Assembly (NCBI RefSeq): GCF_000411975.1
Contig: NZ_ASXG01000109.1
Span: 62,001 to 126,000, forward strand
Direction: 5' to 3'
Length of the DNA: 64,000 nucleotides
Origin: Amycolatopsis orientalis DSM 43388
GTDB taxonomy: Bacteria > Actinomycetota > Actinomycetes > Mycobacteriales > Pseudonocardiaceae
Positions 60,370 through 64,000 of this stretch are shown here, piece after piece. How positions within the stretch are numbered: position 1 is the first letter of the stretch; every line of letters begins with the position of its first letter. Both the position numbers and the translations under genes were made by a program. The notes below the pieces were generated by a model that did not search any database, had not been told where the DNA came from, and saw only the letters and a program-made list of their open reading frames with translations.

Positions 60370-61113
60370 GTGAGCGGAACGGTGCTGGTACTCGGCGGAC
60401 GCAGTGAAATCGGGGCGGCGGTGGCCGTCCGGCTGGCGCGCGGCGGCGCACGGCGGTTCGTCCTCGCCGCGCGGCCGGGCGCGGACCTCAGCGAGCAGAT
60501 CGCCGCTCTGCGCGAAGCGGGCGCGGAGACGGTGGCTACCGAGGACTTCGACGCCGACGACCTCTCCGCGCACCGGCCGCTGCTCGAACGCGTTCTCCGG
60601 GAGCACGGGCCGCTCGAGACTGTCGTGCTGGCGTTCGGCATCCTCGGCGACCAGGCCCGTGCGGAGACCGACGCGGCGCACGCCATCGCGATCGTGCACA
60701 CCGATTACGTCGCCCAGGTGTCGGTGCTCACTCACACGGCGGAACTGTTGCGCACCCAGGGTTCCGGAAACCTGATCGTCTTCTCCTCGGTCGCCGGGAT
60801 TCGCGTGCGGCGGGCGAATTACGTGTACGGCTCGGCGAAAGCGGGCCTCGACGGGTTCGCTTCCGGGCTGTCCGACGCGCTGCACGGCACCGGCGTGCAC
60901 CTGCTGCTCGTGCGTCCGGGCTTCGTGATCGGCCGGATGACCGAAGGAATGTCGCCCGCGCCGTTCTCCAGCACCGCCGATCAGGTGGCCGACGCGACCG
61001 TGGCCGCGTTGCGCCGCCGCCGCGAAGCGGTGTGGGTGCCGGGCGTGTTGCGCTTGGTGTTCGCGGCGATGCGGTTCGTGCCGCGCGCGGTGTGGCGGCG
61101 GATGCCGCGCTGA
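60370..61113 (+). CDS. short-chain dehydrogenase, DprE2-like
   Basis: 247 residues, GTG start. Nucleotide-binding LVLGGRSEIGAAVAVRLA, catalytic Ser...Tyr-x3-Lys as SSVAGIRVRRANYVYGSAKAG, and VRPGFVIGRMTEG. The GGRSEIG glycine motif and the C-terminal RREAVWVPGVLRLVFAAMR segment are characteristic of decaprenylphosphoryl-keto-arabinose reductases (DprE2) involved in arabinan precursor synthesis. Its partner DprE1 is not in the window, so a paralogous role is possible. Confidence 0.78.
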   Translation: MSGTVLVLGGRSEIGAAVAVRLARGGARRFVLAARPGADLSEQIAALREAGAETVATEDFDADDLSAHRPLLERVLREHGPLETVVLAFGILGDQARAETDAAHAIAIVHTDYVAQVSVLTHTAELLRTQGSGNLIVFSSVAGIRVRRANYVYGSAKAGLDGFASGLSDALHGTGVHLLLVRPGFVIGRMTEGMSPAPFSSTADQVADATVAALRRRREAVWVPGVLRLVFAAMRFVPRAVWRRMPR

Positions 61114-61120
61114 ACTCCCT

Positions 61121-61136
61121 GTGCCCGCAGGGGCAC
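61121..61136 (+). terminator. small GC hairpin after the DprE2-like gene
   Basis: GTGCCC-GCAG-GGGCAC, a perfect 6-bp stem with a four-base loop 8 nt after the stop. No T-tract, so a weak terminator candidate. Confidence 0.35.
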
Positions 61137-61191
61137 CGGCTGTCGCCGCGCGTTCGGCCGAACGGGCAGCATCACATCTTCGCGACAGGTT

Positions 61192-61208
61192 TCTCAGGCT
61201 ATTCCCAG
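61192..61208 (+). promoter_or_regulatory. direct repeat resembling an OmpR/PhoB-family binding site
   Basis: TCTCAG (61192-61197) and TCCCAG (61203-61208) are spaced 11 bp start to start, one helical turn, as expected for a winged-helix response-regulator dimer. Located 65-80 bp upstream of the LCP gene, which is adjacent to a two-component system. Confidence 0.35.
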
Positions 61209-61272
61209 CTAACGCGGTGATCCTCGAACGAGGGGGGCGAAATCCGTCCCCCGGGGAAGCGAGGAACCGGCC

Positions 61273-62499
61273 GTGCTGATCACGTCCCGGGGCCGCCGGA
61301 TCGGCGCCCGTGCGGTGCTGGGAGCGGTGTCCGCCCTGGTGCTGGGCGCCACCGGGTTCGCGTGGTCGCAACTGCACCGGCTGGACGCCGGCCTGGTCAC
61401 CGCCGACGTCATCGCGCCCTCGGCGCGGGTTCCGGACGCCGCGGCCGGGGAACCGCTCGCCGTCGCGCAGAACATCTTGCTGGTGGGGCTCGATTCGCGC
61501 ACCAAACCGGACGGGACGCCGCTGCCGCAGGACGTGCTCGACGCGCTGCACGCGGGCGGGGGAGACGACGGCGGCAACACCACCGACACGATGATCGTGG
61601 TGCACGTCCCGGCAGGCGGGGCGGCCGCCACCGCGATCTCGATCCCGCGCGATTCCTATGTGGACATTCCGGGCTACGGCAAGCACAAGATCAATTCGGC
61701 GTACAGCCGGGCGCGGGCCGACCAGCGGGGAAAGCTCGCCCAGCAAGGCATGAGCGGCCCGGAGCTGGAAGTGGCCGCCGACGCCGCCGGGGCGAAATCG
61801 GCGATCGCCGCGGTGCAGGAGCTCACCGGCCTCACCATCAACCACTACGCCGCGGTGAATCTCGCCGGGTTCGCCGCGCTGAGCGAGGCGGTCGGCGGCG
61901 TGCAAGTGTGCCTGAAAGCACCCGTGCACGATTCCTTCTCCGGCGCGAATTTCCCCGCCGGGCCGCAGACCGTCTCGGGCGCCCAGGCGCTCGCCTTCGT
62001 CCGGCAGCGGCACGGCCTGCCCAACGGCGACCTGGACCGGATCGCACGGCAGCAGGCATTCCTGTCGGCGACGGCGAAAACCGTCCTCGGCTCCGGCACC
62101 CTCACCGATCCGGCGCGGCTTTCGTCCCTGGTGGATGCTCTGGAAAGCTCGGTCACCCTCGACCAGGGCTGGAATCTGCTGAGTTTCGCCCAGCAGCTGC
62201 ACGGCCTCAGCTCGGGCGCGATCGCGTTCGGCACGATCCCGGTGCAGAGCCTGTCGCTGGCCACCCCGTCCGACGGGGACGCGGTGAAGGTGGATCCGGC
62301 GCAGGTGAAGGAATTCGTGCGGACGCAGATCAGCTCGCCGGACGTGTCGGCCGCAGGAGGAACGCCGGACGCGGGCGCTGTCCGCCCGGCGTCGAGCGGG
62401 GGAGTGGTGCGGCCGATCGCGGCGACCACCACACCGGCGCCTCCGGCGGGGTCTCCGGCGCAGCCGAAGCTGACGACCGCCAGCGGATGTGTGAACTGA
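61273..62499 (+). CDS. LytR-CpsA-Psr (LCP) family cell-wall ligase
   Basis: 408 residues, GTG start. N-terminal membrane anchor (ARAVLGAVSALVLGATGFAW, residues ~13-32) and extracellular LCP domain with its conserved arginine/aspartate sites: LLVGLDSR, TDTMIVVHVP, ISIPRDSYVDIPGYG, HKINSAYS, AFVRQRHGLPNGDLDRIARQ. Members transfer polyprenyl-linked glycopolymers (arabinogalactan, teichoic acids) to peptidoglycan. The C-terminal ~60 residues are Pro/Ala/Thr-rich; no LytR_C domain. Ends 7 bp from the convergent histidine kinase gene. Confidence 0.93.
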   Translation: MLITSRGRRIGARAVLGAVSALVLGATGFAWSQLHRLDAGLVTADVIAPSARVPDAAAGEPLAVAQNILLVGLDSRTKPDGTPLPQDVLDALHAGGGDDGGNTTDTMIVVHVPAGGAAATAISIPRDSYVDIPGYGKHKINSAYSRARADQRGKLAQQGMSGPELEVAADAAGAKSAIAAVQELTGLTINHYAAVNLAGFAALSEAVGGVQVCLKAPVHDSFSGANFPAGPQTVSGAQALAFVRQRHGLPNGDLDRIARQQAFLSATAKTVLGSGTLTDPARLSSLVDALESSVTLDQGWNLLSFAQQLHGLSSGAIAFGTIPVQSLSLATPSDGDAVKVDPAQVKEFVRTQISSPDVSAAGGTPDAGAVRPASSGGVVRPIAATTTPAPPAGSPAQPKLTTASGCVN

Positions 62500-62505
62500 T
62501 CCGGT

Positions 62506-63858
62506 TCACGCCAGCGGGAACGTGATCGTGAACGCCGCCCCGCCCTCCGGTGCCGGGCCGGCCGTCAGTGTTCCGCCCATCCGGGTCACCAGTCCGTGCG
62601 CCAGCGCGAGCCCGATGCCGGACCCGACCGGACGGCTGTCTCGATACCGGGCGTTGAGCACGCCGCGTTCGAAAGCCACCGGATAGTCCTCCGGTGCGAG
62701 CCCCGGGCCGCCGTCCCGGACCGAAAGGCGGGCGTGGCCGTCCGCGACCGCCAGGGCGAACACCATCGGCGCGCCCGCGGGCGTGACGCGCAGAGCGTTC
62801 TCCGCCAGGCCGTCCACGACCTGGTGCAGCCGCCGGGCGTCGGCGGTGACCAGGGCGGTTCCCGGGGGAGACTGCACGGTCAGCGGGACGTCCGCGCGGG
62901 CGCAGCGGAGCTGCCACACCTCCGCGCAGTCCCGGACCAGCGCGGCGAAGTCGACGGCGCCCAGGTCGAGCTGGAATTCGTCGGCTCCGAGGCGGGCTAG
63001 CTCCAGCAGGTCGGACACGAGCCGTTCCAGGCGCTGAGCCTCGCGGTGGATCGTCTCGCCGGCGCGGCGGGCGTCCGGGCCTTTGGCGACTCCGTCGGCG
63101 ATCGCCTCGGCGAAACCGGTCACCGCGGTCAGCGGGGTGCGAAGTTCGTGCGACACCGACAGCAGGAATTCGCGTTGCCGGGCTTCGCTGCGGGCCAGCG
63201 CGTCGGCGAGTTCGTTCAGCGAGCCCGCGACCTGTGCGACTTCGGCTGGGCCTTCGACCGGCACCCGCACGTCGCGCCGCCCCGCGCGGAGACTGCCCGC
63301 CGCGGCGGCCGCGCGGCGAAGCGGGCGCCCGAGCAGCCGTCCGGAGACGTATCCGGCGATCGCGGCGACCACGAGCCCGATGCCGAGCGCCAGAAGAATG
63401 TTTCGCAGCAGCGCGTGTTGCGTGGACTCGGCGCTGCGCACCGGTTGCACGAGCGCGAACGCGGCTTGCGGGCCGACCGGGCGCACTTCCACGAGGTAGT
63501 CGACGTTGCCGATCGTCACCCGCGCCGAACGGTCCTGTCCGGACTCGAGCCCGGCCCGCTCCGCCGCGCGCACCGCGGTCGCCTGCCCGGAATTCTGGCC
63601 GCTGACCCGGTGCACGACGACCTCGATGCCCTGTCCCCGCACGACCGCGGCCACCTTGCCGATCGCGAGCCGGTTGCCGATCCCGGCGCCGTCGAGCTGC
63701 CCGGCGACGACGTCGGCCTGGTCCCGCAACGACTGCTGCAGCACCGAATCGGCGGTAGTGCGGACCAGCCGGGACGCGACCAGCCCGGCCACGAGCACCG
63801 CGATCCCGGCGACCGCCAGGCACACCACGGTGATCCGGAGCGCGAGCGTCGTTTTCAT
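62506..63858 (-). CDS. sensor histidine kinase
   Basis: 450 residues. TM1 (~7-31) and TM2 (~150-172) bracket an extracellular sensor region; HAMP follows. H-box SVSHELRTPLTAV (His237 phosphorylated), N-box LAENALR, G1 RDGGPGLAPED, G2 GSGIGLALAHG. Phospho-donor to the response regulator whose gene lies upstream and overlaps (ATGA). Convergent neighbour is the LCP ligase, which hints at an envelope signal. Confidence 0.95.
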   Translation of the reverse strand: MKTTLALRITVVCLAVAGIAVLVAGLVASRLVRTTADSVLQQSLRDQADVVAGQLDGAGIGNRLAIGKVAAVVRGQGIEVVVHRVSGQNSGQATAVRAAERAGLESGQDRSARVTIGNVDYLVEVRPVGPQAAFALVQPVRSAESTQHALLRNILLALGIGLVVAAIAGYVSGRLLGRPLRRAAAAAGSLRAGRRDVRVPVEGPAEVAQVAGSLNELADALARSEARQREFLLSVSHELRTPLTAVTGFAEAIADGVAKGPDARRAGETIHREAQRLERLVSDLLELARLGADEFQLDLGAVDFAALVRDCAEVWQLRCARADVPLTVQSPPGTALVTADARRLHQVVDGLAENALRVTPAGAPMVFALAVADGHARLSVRDGGPGLAPEDYPVAFERGVLNARYRDSRPVGSGIGLALAHGLVTRMGGTLTAGPAPEGGAAFTITFPLA

Positions 63859-64000
63859 CCGGCGTCCGCCGCGTAGCCGATGCCCCGTACTGTCCGGATT
63901 GGACTGTCGGGCCCGAGTTTCGCCCGCAGCTGCGCGACATGCACGTCCACCGTGCGGGTCCCGGCCGCGGCGGCGTACCCCCAGACCGCGCTGAGCAGCT
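63855..64000 (-). CDS. OmpR-family response regulator, C-terminal end only (cut by window edge)
   Basis: 47 C-terminal residues of a winged-helix output domain: LLSAVWGY, RTVDVHVAQLRAKLG and PIRTVRGIGYAAD are the recognition helix and wing of OmpR/PhoB regulators. Its stop overlaps the kinase ATG. The receiver domain lies beyond the window. Confidence 0.93.
   Translation of the reverse strand, partial: LLSAVWGYAAAAGTRTVDVHVAQLRAKLGPDSPIRTVRGIGYAADAG

Overview
The window is very GC-rich, compact and dominated by GTG/ATG starts with GGAGG-type ribosome binding sites. It carries WhiB, WXG100/EccC/EccD, ShbA-like and LCP genes, which points to a filamentous actinomycete of the Pseudonocardiales type (an Amycolatopsis-like genome is my best guess; the genus is an inference). 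No rRNA, tRNA, CRISPR array, insertion sequence or integrase was seen.

Layout. (1) 1-5.4 kb: a LacI-type repressor coupled to an M20 peptidase reads left. A four-gene operon reads right: GATase-like protein, DUF606 transporter, phosphotriesterase-like hydrolase, and a ribokinase with an internal deletion. A clear promoter with a 12-bp palindromic operator lies between. (2) 5.7-10 kb: a secreted S53 peptidase divergent from a TrmB/LuxR-type regulator, and an unknown gene. (3) 10.1-17.6 kb: an XRE-cupin regulator and a seven-gene aromatic catabolic operon. It holds hydroxyquinol 1,2-dioxygenase, maleylacetate reductase, an aromatic-acid MFS transporter, two dehydrogenases, an NTF2-like protein and a C-C-bond hydrolase of the dihydroxypseudooxynicotine hydrolase type.

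(4) 17.5-51.4 kb: one 34-kb leftward type VII secretion (T7SS/ESX) locus. It opens with two WXG100 proteins and two more secreted-type proteins. Then come EccC with three ATPase domains, EccD, a 77-residue EccB stub, an unknown protein ending in a degenerate ADP-ribosyltransferase-like fold, a beta-helix/AAA+ EccA-like protein, a YbaB-like protein and a small ESX-type protein. It ends in a giant protein of about 5,104 residues and an SseB-like partner. The giant protein is the most striking object here. It has a CpnT-like N-terminus, an 830-residue disordered linker, a metzincin-type and a second HExxH zinc site, and about five repeated beta modules. A coiled coil follows, then a His/Cys autoprotease-like domain and a glucosyltransferase domain. 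The last two reproduce the active-site signatures and spacing of the clostridial toxins TcdA/TcdB, but in the reverse order. EccE, full-length EccB and a mycosin are not in the window.

(5) 51.8-64 kb: housekeeping and regulatory genes. These are a DUF1062 protein, an SBF-like transporter with a divergent LysR regulator, a tandem two-module sigma factor, WhiB, and a TetR/MFS/ECF-sigma operon. A DprE2-like SDR, an LCP-family cell-wall ligase and a two-component system (regulator cut by the window edge) close the window. Two convergent intergenic regions (8.66-9.08 and 54.58-55.03 kb) contain degenerate tandem copies of the 3' end of the adjacent gene.
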